Below are positions 33,974 to 42,350 of a DNA stretch of 64,000 bases, piece after piece. The notes beneath the pieces were generated by a model. It made no database searches. It was not told the DNA's origin and worked only from the letters and a program-made list of their open reading frames with translations. The stretch is from assembly GCF_004362825.1 (NCBI RefSeq), contig NZ_SNXZ01000004.1:310001-374000 (forward strand). The letters run 5' to 3'. Positions within the stretch are counted from its first letter, which is position 1, and every line of letters starts with the position of its first letter. Position numbers and translations under genes: made by a program. This DNA is from Labedaea rhizosphaerae (lineage in GTDB: Bacteria > Actinomycetota > Actinomycetes > Mycobacteriales > Pseudonocardiaceae).

Positions 33974-35656
33974 CTACCTGGGCAGCTGTTGAACGAAGAA
34001 ATAGTCGAAGTCGCATGCAGCGGCGCCTGAGCTGTTTCCGATGTCCTGCGTGTTGACCGCTGGCCCAATATTCGAAAAGATCGGGAATTGGGCAACCGAT
34101 AGAGTAAGTCGATCGTTCACAAAGAAATACGTACGCAGCCCGTGTACCGCTACCGCTAGCTTCGTCCACGAGCTATAGCCCGAACCCGGCATTGCAGCCC
34201 TTAATACGAACGGCAAATGCCGTGGAGGCCCTGTATTAATCACATCGACGGAAATTGGCATAATTACACTATTAGGTTTGTCACTAACGGCAGGCAGGAT
34301 AAGTTGTGCCTCAGCTATGTATCCGCCCGAAGCGCCGGGCATGGGCGCCAGCCTAAGATGTAACATTAGATACGCCCATGGATACGTCTGGATGGCAATT
34401 CCACACGCTGCAATTTGAGTCGTGCCTATCGCTCTAAAACGGGTCTCCGCATAGAAGTCGAACCTTGATATGTTAAGTTCTACATCACTCGGCGAATACA
34501 CGCCGATGTTTGGAGCGTAAGGGTTAATCTGTCGCGCATGCAGTACTCCATCATCAAACTCGCATGACGTCAACGTGGGCGCTGCGAGTTCCAAAATTGG
34601 CACAGACTTCGGACATGTCTGACTACCTTCGAAATCCTCCGAAATAATGCTAACGCCTTCCCGAACCCTATCTTGATAGGCTCGGGCATCCTTCGTATCT
34701 AAGTAGTACACCGCCAAGTGACCAGCACTTTGCGTACAGGCGACGACCAACAGCAGCGCTACGATCAGCCGAAAAGGTCTAGACGACTTACACTGCGATA
34801 GCGCGATAAGTCCCATCGCCCAAAGCAGGCACCACACCGTTACGGCCGCGATCATAGGTGCCCGGTAGAGCAACAAGGCATCAATGGATGCCCAAGGCTC
34901 TCGAACGGTGGTGGGTGCCAAAATCGCACTCAACGTAGCGAGAGTGTAAAGGCAGCCGATAGCGATTTGAATCCAGTGAGCACGGACGGCAGCGGCGACC
35001 TTCTGACTAAAGCCCTTGACCACTCGACCGGTGGGACTTTTGCCTGTGTTGAGCGCCACTGGTTGATAAAGATCTGCTAGAAACGTCCGTCCGGCATCAC
35101 TTGCTATGAAGCGTTCAATCGTCAGCAGAAATACCACGCCCGCCGACCTTTCGGCTCGCTTCCCTGATTCGGGCCTTGTTAGGCCGAGCCAGTAGGCGGC
35201 CCGCATTTGCCGCTGCAGTTTGCGGCCAAAGCCAGGTTTAGCTGCTTCCTGCGCTAAGCGGGCCAGATCATCCTCGCTGCAACGCAACTCAAACACCGCT
35301 CGGTCCGCGTCGTCAGTCAACCCCAAGAGCTCACCCATTGCCATGACCTGCGTATGAGCTCTCTCGGCAAGATCCTTTGGTTTGACCAATTTGCGTGGTC
35401 GATCAGGATAGCGGGGCAACGCTTCTCGCGTCTGCATCAGTACTGCGCGACCAATACGCCGGAGGGCCGTGGCCCGCTCGGCGTCGGTGAGCGTCCGATG
35501 CGCCGCCTGAGGCACGAGCGCTAACAAAGCCTGGTAGTGGACGAACTCAGCAGCAGGGGCTTCTTCTTTGCTTTTCAGCACATCAATCAGAGCCGCTAGC
35601 TCCGAGGTCATTTTGACCTCGGAGTCATCCCCTACGGCTTCGATCTGCTCGCTCAT
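33974..35656 (-). CDS. Membrane protein with extracytoplasmic LamG-like domain
   Basis: The about 560-residue protein has a helical cytoplasmic N-terminal part of about 225 residues, three transmembrane helices (near residues 228-250, 262-282 and 294-315) and an about 240-residue C-terminal beta-rich domain. The latter has the concanavalin/LamG pattern, with W-x-x-L-x-V in SSWTKLAVAVHG, then TYFFVNDRLTLSVAQ near the end, and cysteines in QTCPKSV and LTSCEFDD. ATG 35656 is favoured because a TATACT box lies nine bases upstream with no ribosome binding site, implying a leaderless message. Composition is A+T-rich relative to the chromosome. A surface-sensing or adhesion role is possible but unproven. 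Confidence 0.65.
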   Translation of the reverse strand: MSEQIEAVGDDSEVKMTSELAALIDVLKSKEEAPAAEFVHYQALLALVPQAAHRTLTDAERATALRRIGRAVLMQTREALPRYPDRPRKLVKPKDLAERAHTQVMAMGELLGLTDDADRAVFELRCSEDDLARLAQEAAKPGFGRKLQRQMRAAYWLGLTRPESGKRAERSAGVVFLLTIERFIASDAGRTFLADLYQPVALNTGKSPTGRVVKGFSQKVAAAVRAHWIQIAIGCLYTLATLSAILAPTTVREPWASIDALLLYRAPMIAAVTVWCLLWAMGLIALSQCKSSRPFRLIVALLLVVACTQSAGHLAVYYLDTKDARAYQDRVREGVSIISEDFEGSQTCPKSVPILELAAPTLTSCEFDDGVLHARQINPYAPNIGVYSPSDVELNISRFDFYAETRFRAIGTTQIAACGIAIQTYPWAYLMLHLRLAPMPGASGGYIAEAQLILPAVSDKPNSVIMPISVDVINTGPPRHLPFVLRAAMPGSGYSSWTKLAVAVHGLRTYFFVNDRLTLSVAQFPIFSNIGPAVNTQDIGNSSGAAACDFDYFFVQQLPR

Positions 35657-35665
35657 AAGCGGAGC

Positions 35666-35671
35666 AGTATA
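35666..35671 (-). promoter_or_regulatory. -10 box of the LamG-like gene
   Basis: On the minus strand TATACT is followed by nine bases and then the ATG at 35656; there is no Shine-Dalgarno. This supports a leaderless or nearly leaderless transcript. Confidence 0.45.
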
Positions 35672-35778
35672 CCGGTCGCAGATAACATATCCATAATACT
35701 TATGCTTGACATTTTCTGCAATTGGTTCATAATGCAGGCCGTCCAAGATCGTTTCCGAATTTGAGGTGGTGTGAAGAA

Positions 35779-36096
35779 ATGCGCAGAAGTGGTGCCCTGC
35801 TCATGGAGGCCGAGGACAGCTTCTACGACTATATGCGGAAGCAAAAAAGTCCGCTCGACGAAAACGTGCTGTTCTACATCGACGAATGGCTCCAGCAGGG
35901 CGGTATCAAAGCCTGTTTGGGCGACTACACCTTCTGCCTGCGCGTCGTCATGTGCATCATGGTGCGCTACGCCAATAATCCCGACTGGTTCGGCGGCCCA
36001 GATCGCAGGCCGGGCTACTTGGTACTGGACAACGGCACCCTGCCTGCGATCCTCGATCCAGACGAATGGGCGTACCTCGCCTACAACTACGGCTGA
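35779..36096 (+). CDS. Small acidic hypothetical protein (105 aa)
   Basis: The protein starts after GAGGTGGTGTGAAGAA and reads MRRSGALLMEAEDSFYDY onward; a second ATG at 35803 is possible. It is acidic, contains three cysteines in the middle (KACLGDYTFCLRVVMC) and ends DPDEWAYLAYNYG. It is divergent from the LamG-like membrane protein, and the 122 bases between them must hold both promoters. The pairing of a small soluble acidic protein with a large membrane protein is reminiscent of effector/antidote or sensor/partner pairs, but there is no direct evidence. Confidence 0.5.
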   Translation: MRRSGALLMEAEDSFYDYMRKQKSPLDENVLFYIDEWLQQGGIKACLGDYTFCLRVVMCIMVRYANNPDWFGGPDRRPGYLVLDNGTLPAILDPDEWAYLAYNYG

Positions 36097-36210
36097 CAGC
36101 CCCGAGGTGCTGACGTCCATCCAGTCCACCGCTTGGTTGGCCTCGCTCGTGAGCGCCAGCCCCCCACAGCCCGCCCCCATCACGGGGGCGGGCTTGACGC
36201 GTTCAGGGCC

Positions 36211-36281
36211 GGTCGAGGCCCTGTCGAAGGTGTGTCGAAGTCTTGTCGAAGTACCTGGTTGCCGCCGACAGAACTTCGACA
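36211..36281. repeat. Iteron-like 11-bp tandem repeats (TGTCGAAG)
   Basis: TGTCGAAG occurs at 36222, 36233 and 36244, exactly 11 bp apart, preceded one period earlier by the degenerate GGTCGAGG at 36211. An inverted copy ACTTCGACA lies at 36273-36281. They sit in a 426-base stretch (36097-36522) without genes. Regular one-turn spacing suggests cooperative binding of a replication, partition or regulatory protein. Confidence 0.7.
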
Positions 36282-36522
36282 GTGCAGGTCAGGGGCTTGT
36301 CGGACGTGCACGGCGCTGCCTAACGTCGATCTCGTTCAAGCTCGGAGACCCGCAGTGCCAGCACCGACGACCGGACAGCCCCCACGACACCTGTCAGCGC
36401 TCAGCGCGGCGAGTCGATCGGGAGAGTCTCCTGGGGGCAAGCGTGATCAGCAAGGCCGCTCGTGTCCGGCCGATCAGAGCCGCCGACTCAACGCTCGAAA
36501 GTGACCGAAAGGAGCCGAGCCA

Positions 36523-37005
36523 ATGACAGAGGCAAGGAGAGAAAAGCGTATGGCTACCGTTGACGATTGGCATGAGTTTCGTAACGCGGCAAACGGCAAA
36601 GACCACCTGAAACAGTTGCCGCCTCAAGCTAGTCAACCAGAGACCACCACAACTCAGCCGGCGGTTCGAGCGGAGCCGACTGCGATCGAGCCGACGGCCG
36701 CTAAGCCGATTCCGCGGTTCGGTACTAGTCCCGCCTACATCGAGGAACTCGATGCTCAGGCTCGAGAGGACACCATCATGCTGGCTCTGGAGCTGCGGCA
36801 CCGTCAGGTTGTGGCGCTCTACAACGGCATTGATCGTGACATCGAAGAGGCCGTCACGCCCTTGACTCAGGCTCGCCTCATGGGATGGGCCGCAGTGGTC
36901 GAGGAAGAGATCAACAACCGCACCCGTCAGTACCTGCGTCGTGGCTCAGGCACGACGCACGAGACGCTGACCGTGCACTCCACGCGGCAGCCAAAGCCGT
37001 ACTGA
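36523..37005 (+). CDS. Hypothetical protein of the element (160 aa)
   Basis: AAAGGAG precedes the ATG. The N-terminal about 70 residues are low-complexity (Pro, Thr, Glu, Ala), and the C-terminal half is helical with LDAQAREDTIMLALELRHRQVVALYNGIDRDIEEAV. There is no catalytic motif. It overlaps the next small membrane gene (TGATG), and lies directly downstream of the 11-bp repeats, so it may be regulated by a protein bound there or be that protein. Function unknown. Confidence 0.55.
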   Translation: MTEARREKRMATVDDWHEFRNAANGKDHLKQLPPQASQPETTTTQPAVRAEPTAIEPTAAKPIPRFGTSPAYIEELDAQAREDTIMLALELRHRQVVALYNGIDRDIEEAVTPLTQARLMGWAAVVEEEINNRTRQYLRRGSGTTHETLTVHSTRQPKPY

Positions 37006-37187
37006 TGGGCTCGTCTCCGCTCGACGAGGCGCGGGAGAAGATCAAACGAGTGGTCGGAGGGTTGTTCCTCACGGCGTTCCTACTCGGCCTTACGCAGCAG
37101 CTCATCGTTCCGGTGGTCTGGGCCGCTGGTTTCGTGTCGGCCCTCTGGCTCCTGCGCCTCGCAATCACGCGTTGGTGGCGTCGCTAG
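37005..37187 (+). CDS. Small two-span membrane protein (60 aa)
   Basis: The ATG at 37005 overlaps the preceding stop. After a charged start (SSPLDEAREKIKRV) two hydrophobic helices follow, about residues 17-32 and 35-53, ending in RLAITRWWRR. This resembles small membrane proteins of conjugation modules, but no family is identifiable. Coupled to the 160-residue gene upstream. Confidence 0.5.
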   Translation: MGSSPLDEAREKIKRVVGGLFLTAFLLGLTQQLIVPVVWAAGFVSALWLLRLAITRWWRR

Positions 37188-37246
37188 CGGGCTGACCGGT
37201 CGAGCCACTTCCACACTCTCCATGTCGACCTATATTAGGAGGCGTA

Positions 37247-37411
37247 ATGCACTTGCCGAGAAGAACACGGAAACGAATCGTCGGGAAAGCAGCCGAGAAT
37301 TATGAATGCCGGGAGCGTCAGCGTGCCTGCCAGGAGCTAGAACGAGAGCTCCATCTGCGTCGGACTACCCAAATGCAGCTTCCCGAAGGCCCTTGTCCCG
37401 CCGGGCTGTGA
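37247..37411 (+). CDS. Small basic protein (54 aa) behind a consensus AGGAGG
   Basis: AGGAGG (37237-37242) lies four bases before an ATG and a 54-codon frame. The protein is very basic at its start (HLPRRTRKRIVGKAA), then helical and Glu/Arg-rich (ECRERQRACQELERELHLRRT). It could be a nucleic-acid-binding accessory protein. The frame is short and I know no relatives, so the call depends on the strong ribosome binding site. Confidence 0.4.
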   Translation: MHLPRRTRKRIVGKAAENYECRERQRACQELERELHLRRTTQMQLPEGPCPAGL

Positions 37412-37430
37412 CAGATTCCAGGAGCGCATC

Positions 37431-37499
37431 ATGTGTGTTCGGTATTTATTCGGGGCAATGCCTCAAGATCCGATATCGTCCGGTCGCTATAACTATTAG
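37431..37499 (+). CDS. Possible 22-residue peptide
   Basis: CAGGAG lies shortly before an ATG at 37431 that opens a 22-codon frame beginning MCVRYLFGAMPQD and ending in TAG. The frame is too short to judge by composition. It may be chance. Confidence 0.18.
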   Translation: MCVRYLFGAMPQDPISSGRYNY

Positions 37500-37938
37500 C
37501 AGGACAAGTGATTCGCAGCGTTTGCGGACTACCGGTGTTGGCAACCGCTCGCGAGCTTGTCCTTTACGTCACACGAGGTTCGACCGGGCTGCCAGCATGG
37601 CCAGGAAGATCGCGACTTTCGTGTGGCGCGTCCACCCGACACCGCCCTGCCGCTCGCCTTCGCCGCTGTGGATAAGTGCCTTGATGGTTACATGCGGAGC
37701 CTGGGAATATAAAGATCCTGAACGCGCCGCCGGTTGCGTTCCGTCAGAGAGTCCCTAGGAAGTTCTTCTCTGGCGGTTATCGACCTGGCGACGTCGCTCA
37801 GGAATTCACACATCAGCAACCTCGGAACAAGGCAGCTGTGTATTTCTACTACTACGCTTTGTCGTGTGTGCTGTCAAGCACGCTAGCGTACAGAATGTGC
37901 ATCAGCCCTCGTTTCGAGATTCATCGAAGGGAGGTTAT
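37500..37938. other. Gene-poor stretch before the transfer operon
   Basis: About 440 bases with mixed composition. One frame spans part of it (37306-37758) but has no start signal and unnatural residue use. I see no strong hairpin or repeat. Its place just upstream of the transfer genes makes it a reasonable location for an origin of transfer or a promoter. Confidence 0.4.
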
Positions 37939-38112
37939 ATGTCTGAAGCCTTATCAGATCAGCGTGTCGTCGTTACCGCCGAGGAACGAACGCACCCGGC
38001 GCTGCGCAAACTGGCCCGCGCCATGATTGCGCTCGCGCGCCACCAGCTCAACCAGTCAGCGCCGTCATATGGCAAGCCGCGAGCCGCAGGATCGGAGGCG
38101 GCCCATGATTGA
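37939..38112 (+). CDS. Small hypothetical protein at head of transfer operon (57 aa)
   Basis: AAGGGAGG precedes the ATG at 37939. The protein is MSEALSDQRVVVTAEE followed by a helical basic segment (HPALRKLARAMIALARHQL) and a polar tail. It overlaps the coupling-protein start by eight bases, so the genes are translated together. Function unknown. Confidence 0.55.
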   Translation: MSEALSDQRVVVTAEERTHPALRKLARAMIALARHQLNQSAPSYGKPRAAGSEAAHD

Positions 38113-40273
38113 GTTGTCCTGGTTCGAAGCCTTCCCACCCCGCGACACCAGCGCAGCCGACCTCACCAACATGTTGCGGGTACTGGCCGGACGCCCTCAT
38201 TACGGTTTGCGGAGGTTGCAGCCGCTGGTGGTGTTCGAGCTGTGGATGGACGCGACGCGGGTGCGGTGGTTGCTCGGTGTTGAACCGCGGATCGCCCGCA
38301 CGCTGCCAGGCGACCTGCAAGCTCAACTTGCGGGGCTAGTGCTGCTGCCAGCTGATGTCCCGGCGCGGCCTGCGCCCGTGACCGCTCGCGAGGTGCGCTT
38401 AACCAGCATGATCCATCCGTTGCGGTTAGATACGGCGGCGAGCGTCATGGCGGGACTCGCAAACTTGCAAACCACGTTGCGATCCGGCGAGGCGGTTGTC
38501 GTGCAGTGGGTGATGGGTCCGAGTCACACCTCCACCCGCATCCCGATCCCGGAAACGCCGTTCGATGTCCTCGGCTTCACGAAGGCACGCCAACCCGACG
38601 GCGAGGACGCGCGCGGCTGGAAGTCCAAGCTCGGCGAGCCGATCTTCGGTGTGCGGGCACGGGTTGGTGCTGTGGCCACCGAGCCGCGGCGGGCGGCTGA
38701 ACTCCTGCGCCCGACTGTCGCAGCGCTTGGCCTCGCCAGTGGCTCGCACGCGCGGGTCTACGCCTCGCCCCAATCGAGCCGCACGGCGCAGCAGCTGGCG
38801 GATGTCATGGGGCGAGTCCGCACCTTCTCCGGCATCGCCAACGCTAGTGAACTCGCGATCCTCATGGGCTGGAGCTTGGACGGCTTGGAGGTGCCAGGCA
38901 GCCCCGGCGCGTTCGCGTTGCCACCGGCCAGCCTGCTCCGGGCCGCTTCGGCGGGCGCACCGCGAGCGGTGGCGCGACCCTTGGGCGTCAGCACGCACCC
39001 AGCCGCGAAGGGCGCGGCGGTCTGGTTGCCGCGTTCAAGCTTTGCCACCCACAGCCACGTTATGGCGCCGTCCGGCGCAGGCAAGTCGACGCTTCTTGCG
39101 GCTTGGATCTTGGCTGAAGCGGACGCCGGCGGCAGCCTCGTAGCCATCGAGCCCAAGGGCGACCTGGTGACCGATGTACTGGCCCGCCTGCCTCGGCACC
39201 GACACCGCGATGTCGTCGTCATCGACCCTGGCGCGAACGGGCCGGTAACCGGCTTCAACCCGTTGCGCGGCCCGCGGGGCGACGCTGAGCGCCGAGCCGA
39301 CAGCCTGCTCGGACTCCTGCGCGTGCAGTTCGGTTCAGCTATCGGCCCACGCTCGGCCGACGTCCTGCTGCATGCGCTGATCCTGGCGGCGCGCCTCGAA
39401 GACGGCGCCGTCACCGACATTCTTCCCATCCTCACCAACCCCCACTTTCGGCGCTGGGTGGCGAGCAAGGTCGGCGACCCCCTGATTACCCGTCCGTGGC
39501 TGGCTTGGCTGGAGGGACTGTCGGATGGGGAACGAGCGCAGGTCGTGATGCCGGTCGCGAACAAGATCCGCCCGTGGTCGTCGCGGTCCACGGTGCGCCG
39601 ACTCCTGAGCCAGGCCGACCCGAAGTTCGATCTTGCCTCGGTGTTCACGCGGCCAACGATCGTGCTCGTCAACCTGAATGCAGGCGCGGTCGGCCCGGAG
39701 ACCGCCCGGCTTCTTGGCAGCTTGATCTTGTCGCAGCTGTGGGAAGCGGTTCAGCGGCAAACCACGAAGCCAGCGGTTCAGCGGCGTCCTGTCTCGGTGT
39801 TCGTGGATGAGTGGCAGGCCTTCACGGGCGGCGTCGACTTTGCCGATGTGCTCGCCCGCAGCCGGGGCGCTGGCGTTTCGTTCACTTTGGCAAATCAGCA
39901 CCTCGGCCAGCTGAGCACCGACTTGCAAGCCGCCGTCCTTGCCAATGTCGGTGCGCGCGTGGTCTTCCGGCCCGCAGAAGGTGACGGCCGGGTGCTCGCC
40001 CGTGTCCTGGGCGCCGTCAAGCCGGAGGATCTCGAACGGCTCCCGGCCTATCACGCGGTGGCTCGCGTCCTCGTGGATGGGGCGCCCAGCCGGGCCTTCG
40101 AAATCGCGCTGCCACCGCTGCCTGCCGCCCTGCACGATCCGGATGAGGTGCGTCGCGCTAGCGCAGCCAGGTTCGGCACCGATCCCGCCGAACTCGACGC
40201 CGCCATCCTCAAGCGCTGGCAAGGCGGTGATCCACCCGCTACGCCTGTCGGTGTGCGAAGGACTGGCGTATGA
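38105..40273 (+). CDS. VirD4/TraG-type conjugal coupling ATPase
   Basis: The 722-residue protein has an ATPase core with Walker A MAPSGAGKST (about residues 319-328) and Walker B VSVFVDEWQAF (about 565), with the block EPKGDLVTDVLARLP between them and GVSFTLANQHLGQLSTDLQ after, the pattern of type IV secretion coupling and HerA/TraG-like DNA pumps. The N-terminal third is non-ATPase and has no clear transmembrane helices, so membrane attachment may need a partner. It would bring element DNA to the transfer channel. It is the anchor of an operon joined by 4 to 8-base overlaps to the genes on both sides. Confidence 0.85.
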   Translation: MIELSWFEAFPPRDTSAADLTNMLRVLAGRPHYGLRRLQPLVVFELWMDATRVRWLLGVEPRIARTLPGDLQAQLAGLVLLPADVPARPAPVTAREVRLTSMIHPLRLDTAASVMAGLANLQTTLRSGEAVVVQWVMGPSHTSTRIPIPETPFDVLGFTKARQPDGEDARGWKSKLGEPIFGVRARVGAVATEPRRAAELLRPTVAALGLASGSHARVYASPQSSRTAQQLADVMGRVRTFSGIANASELAILMGWSLDGLEVPGSPGAFALPPASLLRAASAGAPRAVARPLGVSTHPAAKGAAVWLPRSSFATHSHVMAPSGAGKSTLLAAWILAEADAGGSLVAIEPKGDLVTDVLARLPRHRHRDVVVIDPGANGPVTGFNPLRGPRGDAERRADSLLGLLRVQFGSAIGPRSADVLLHALILAARLEDGAVTDILPILTNPHFRRWVASKVGDPLITRPWLAWLEGLSDGERAQVVMPVANKIRPWSSRSTVRRLLSQADPKFDLASVFTRPTIVLVNLNAGAVGPETARLLGSLILSQLWEAVQRQTTKPAVQRRPVSVFVDEWQAFTGGVDFADVLARSRGAGVSFTLANQHLGQLSTDLQAAVLANVGARVVFRPAEGDGRVLARVLGAVKPEDLERLPAYHAVARVLVDGAPSRAFEIALPPLPAALHDPDEVRRASAARFGTDPAELDAAILKRWQGGDPPATPVGVRRTGV

Positions 40274-40401
40274 GGCGGCCGACGAGCACGAACCAGACCG
40301 CCGCTCGCCCTGCCGTTCGCGTCGAGCTGGTCTGGCCCCGACGTGCGCAAACACTCGATAGCTGCCGCCGACATTCCCGCCCTCAAGGAGGCCTCGAATG
40401 A
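40270..40401 (+). CDS. Small basic ORF coupled on both sides (43 aa)
   Basis: This 43-codon frame starts in the ATGA of the coupling-protein stop, with AAGGA seven bases upstream, and ends in the ATGA that starts the replication-relaxation gene. It is basic (MRRPTSTNQTAARPAVRVEL, then WPRRAQTLDSCRRHSRP). Exact 4-base overlaps at both ends are hard to explain by chance in an operon built that way. Unknown function. Confidence 0.45.
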   Translation: MRRPTSTNQTAARPAVRVELVWPRRAQTLDSCRRHSRPQGGLE

Positions 40402-41210
40402 GCGGCCGGGGACGGGCCAGCCGTCTGGCCAAACAGCTCAGTCCGCGCGACTTCGCCGTTCTGCGAACCCTCGAAGCGATGCGCCTCATGACCGGTCAGC
40501 AGCTGGGCCGACTCCATGTCGAGGGCGGCCAGCCCACGACTCAAGCTCGAAAGACGCGCGCGATGCTGCAGCGGTTGACCACGCTCGGTCTGGTGATTCG
40601 GCTTCGGCGACGCGTCGGCGGGGTACGCGCAGGCAGCGATGGAGTGATCTACGGCTTGTCGGGGTTGGGACAGGCGGTGCTCGACCTCGGTCGCGATACC
40701 CGCCGACGCCATCGCCGCGTCAACGAGACCAAACCCGCCTTCCAAAACCACACCTTGGCTGTCTCAGACGTACTGGTGCAGCTCGTCGACCGCGCCCGCG
40801 CCGGCCGCGCCGAGCTGCTCGGCTTCACCAACGAGCCCCAGTGCTGGCGTCGTTTCTCCGGCATAGCCGGGCAGATGATCACCCTCAAGCCTGACGCCTT
40901 CGTGCGGATCGGGGTTGGCGGCTACGAGATCAGCGCCTTCCTCGAAGTCGACCTCGACTCCGAGAGTGCGCCCACCATCGCCCGCAAGCTGGTCGTCTAT
41001 GTCGCGTACTGGCGCAGCGGCACCGAGCAACGTCGCCGCGGCGTCGTGCCGAAAACCTGGTGGCTCGTACCTGATACCGCGCGCCTCCAGAGCATCGCCC
41101 GCGTCATTGGCCGCCTGCCGCAAGAAGAGCAGGCCCTGTTCACCGTCGGCCTCCTTCCCAAGGCTGCGGATCTCCTTACCCAAGCCCCCAGCGAAGGAGG
41201 TGCCTCGTGA
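40398..41210 (+). CDS. Replication-relaxation family protein
   Basis: The 270-residue protein has an N-terminal winged helix (LSPRDFAVLRTLEAMRLMTGQQLGRLH, with a second helix in RKTRAMLQRLTTLGLVIRL, residues 15-75) and a C-terminal alpha/beta part with LKPDAFVRIG, FLEVDLDSES and KLVVYVAYWRSG, an arrangement close to the replication-relaxation family of mobile elements (a nuclease-like fold used in plasmid replication or nicking). AAGGAGG precedes the ATG. It lies between the coupling ATPase and a DNA methyltransferase in the same transcript, as expected for a DNA-processing protein of the element. Confidence 0.82.
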   Translation: MSGRGRASRLAKQLSPRDFAVLRTLEAMRLMTGQQLGRLHVEGGQPTTQARKTRAMLQRLTTLGLVIRLRRRVGGVRAGSDGVIYGLSGLGQAVLDLGRDTRRRHRRVNETKPAFQNHTLAVSDVLVQLVDRARAGRAELLGFTNEPQCWRRFSGIAGQMITLKPDAFVRIGVGGYEISAFLEVDLDSESAPTIARKLVVYVAYWRSGTEQRRRGVVPKTWWLVPDTARLQSIARVIGRLPQEEQALFTVGLLPKAADLLTQAPSEGGAS

Positions 41211-42247
41211 GCGCCGAAACCCCACTCCCCACCAGACAGATTCTGATCGGCGATGTGCGCGAGCGCCTGGCCGACCTCCCCGACGCTTCCGTCGATTGCG
41301 TGATCACGAGTCCGCCGTACTGGGCCTTGCGCGACTACGGCCACGACGACCAGATCGGGGCCGAAGCCACCGTCGAGGACTGGGCCACCGAGATCGCCTC
41401 GGTCTGCGACCAGTTGGCACGCGTCCTCACGGCCACCGGTTCGCTGTTTCTGAACCTCGCCGACGGCTACAGCCGCCACCCCAAAGAAGGCGCCGCCAAG
41501 AAGAGCTTGCTCCTCGGGCCACCGCGCGTGGCTCTCCGGCTCACGCGCTCGGGATGGCTGTTGCGCAACCAGATCGTCTGGGCCAAGTCGAACCCGACGC
41601 CATCGAGCGTGCGTGATCGCTTCACGAATACCCACGAGTTCCTCTACTTCTTCACGCGCCAGCGTGACTACCACTTCGACCTGGATGCAGTCCGTGAACC
41701 CGCCAAGACCGCGGCGGCCGGCGCGCGCCGCGTCCCGGCTCGGACCTCACTCCCTCGCGAAGCCGTGCCATCGCTCGGCGGCGGTACGAGCCCGCGCGTC
41801 GATCTCAACCAGGGCCTGGCGCGGCTGAAGACCGCCGGACTGTCGAGCCACCCGCTCGGCAAGAACCCCGGCGATGTGTGGACGACCGCAACCGCCAGCC
41901 TGCGCGCGGCCCACTTCGCCACGTTCCCGCTGGAACTCGTCCGGCGCCCGCTGCTTTCGACTTGCCCCGAACGGGTCTGTACGAGTTGTCAGCGACCGTG
42001 GCGACGCGCACCGCAAGAGCGCGACGGCCGAATGTTGGCCCTCGGCCCACTGCGACCGGCTTGCGCGCACACCGACTGGAGGCTGGGCGTCGTGCTCGAT
42101 CCGTTCATGGGGGCGGGCACGGTGGCGCTCGCAGCTGAGACTTACGGCCGGGACTGGGTCGGTGTGGAGATCAACCCTACCTACGCCCAGCTCGCTAAAG
42201 ACCGGCTCGCGGCGTGGCGGGCAAAGCAAGGCAGTGCGGCTTCGTAG
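41207..42247 (+). CDS. Beta-class DNA methyltransferase (SPPYW, likely N4-cytosine or N6-adenine)
   Basis: The 346-residue protein has the catalytic motif IV early, ITSPPYWALRDYG (residues 33-45), and the SAM-binding FxGxG late, VLDPFMGAGTVALAAE (about residue 300), so it is of the permuted beta type. SPPY is most common in N4-cytosine enzymes. A C-x4-C-x2-C plus CAH cluster (LSTCPERVCTSC and ACAHTDW) near residues 247-280 suggests a bound zinc. The GTG start overlaps the preceding stop (GTGA) and follows AAGGAGGTG. No restriction endonuclease gene is adjacent, so it may be an orphan enzyme protecting the element in new hosts or marking it for replication control. Confidence 0.88.
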   Translation: MSAETPLPTRQILIGDVRERLADLPDASVDCVITSPPYWALRDYGHDDQIGAEATVEDWATEIASVCDQLARVLTATGSLFLNLADGYSRHPKEGAAKKSLLLGPPRVALRLTRSGWLLRNQIVWAKSNPTPSSVRDRFTNTHEFLYFFTRQRDYHFDLDAVREPAKTAAAGARRVPARTSLPREAVPSLGGGTSPRVDLNQGLARLKTAGLSSHPLGKNPGDVWTTATASLRAAHFATFPLELVRRPLLSTCPERVCTSCQRPWRRAPQERDGRMLALGPLRPACAHTDWRLGVVLDPFMGAGTVALAAETYGRDWVGVEINPTYAQLAKDRLAAWRAKQGSAAS

Positions 42248-42350
42248 CCGCACTGCCTGCGGCTCCTCGTCGGTGGCCTGTGGCCGCTCACTCCCAGATC
42301 TGCGCACCGAGCGCAGGCATGGGCGGCCACACCAACACCGAGGAGGAAGC

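Noticed and set aside
37306-37758. A 150-codon frame in the gap before the transfer operon.
   Set aside because: No ribosome binding site, residue use uneven (many Arg, Ser, Pro, Cys) and no resemblance to any domain; it also crosses a better-supported 54-codon ORF in another frame.
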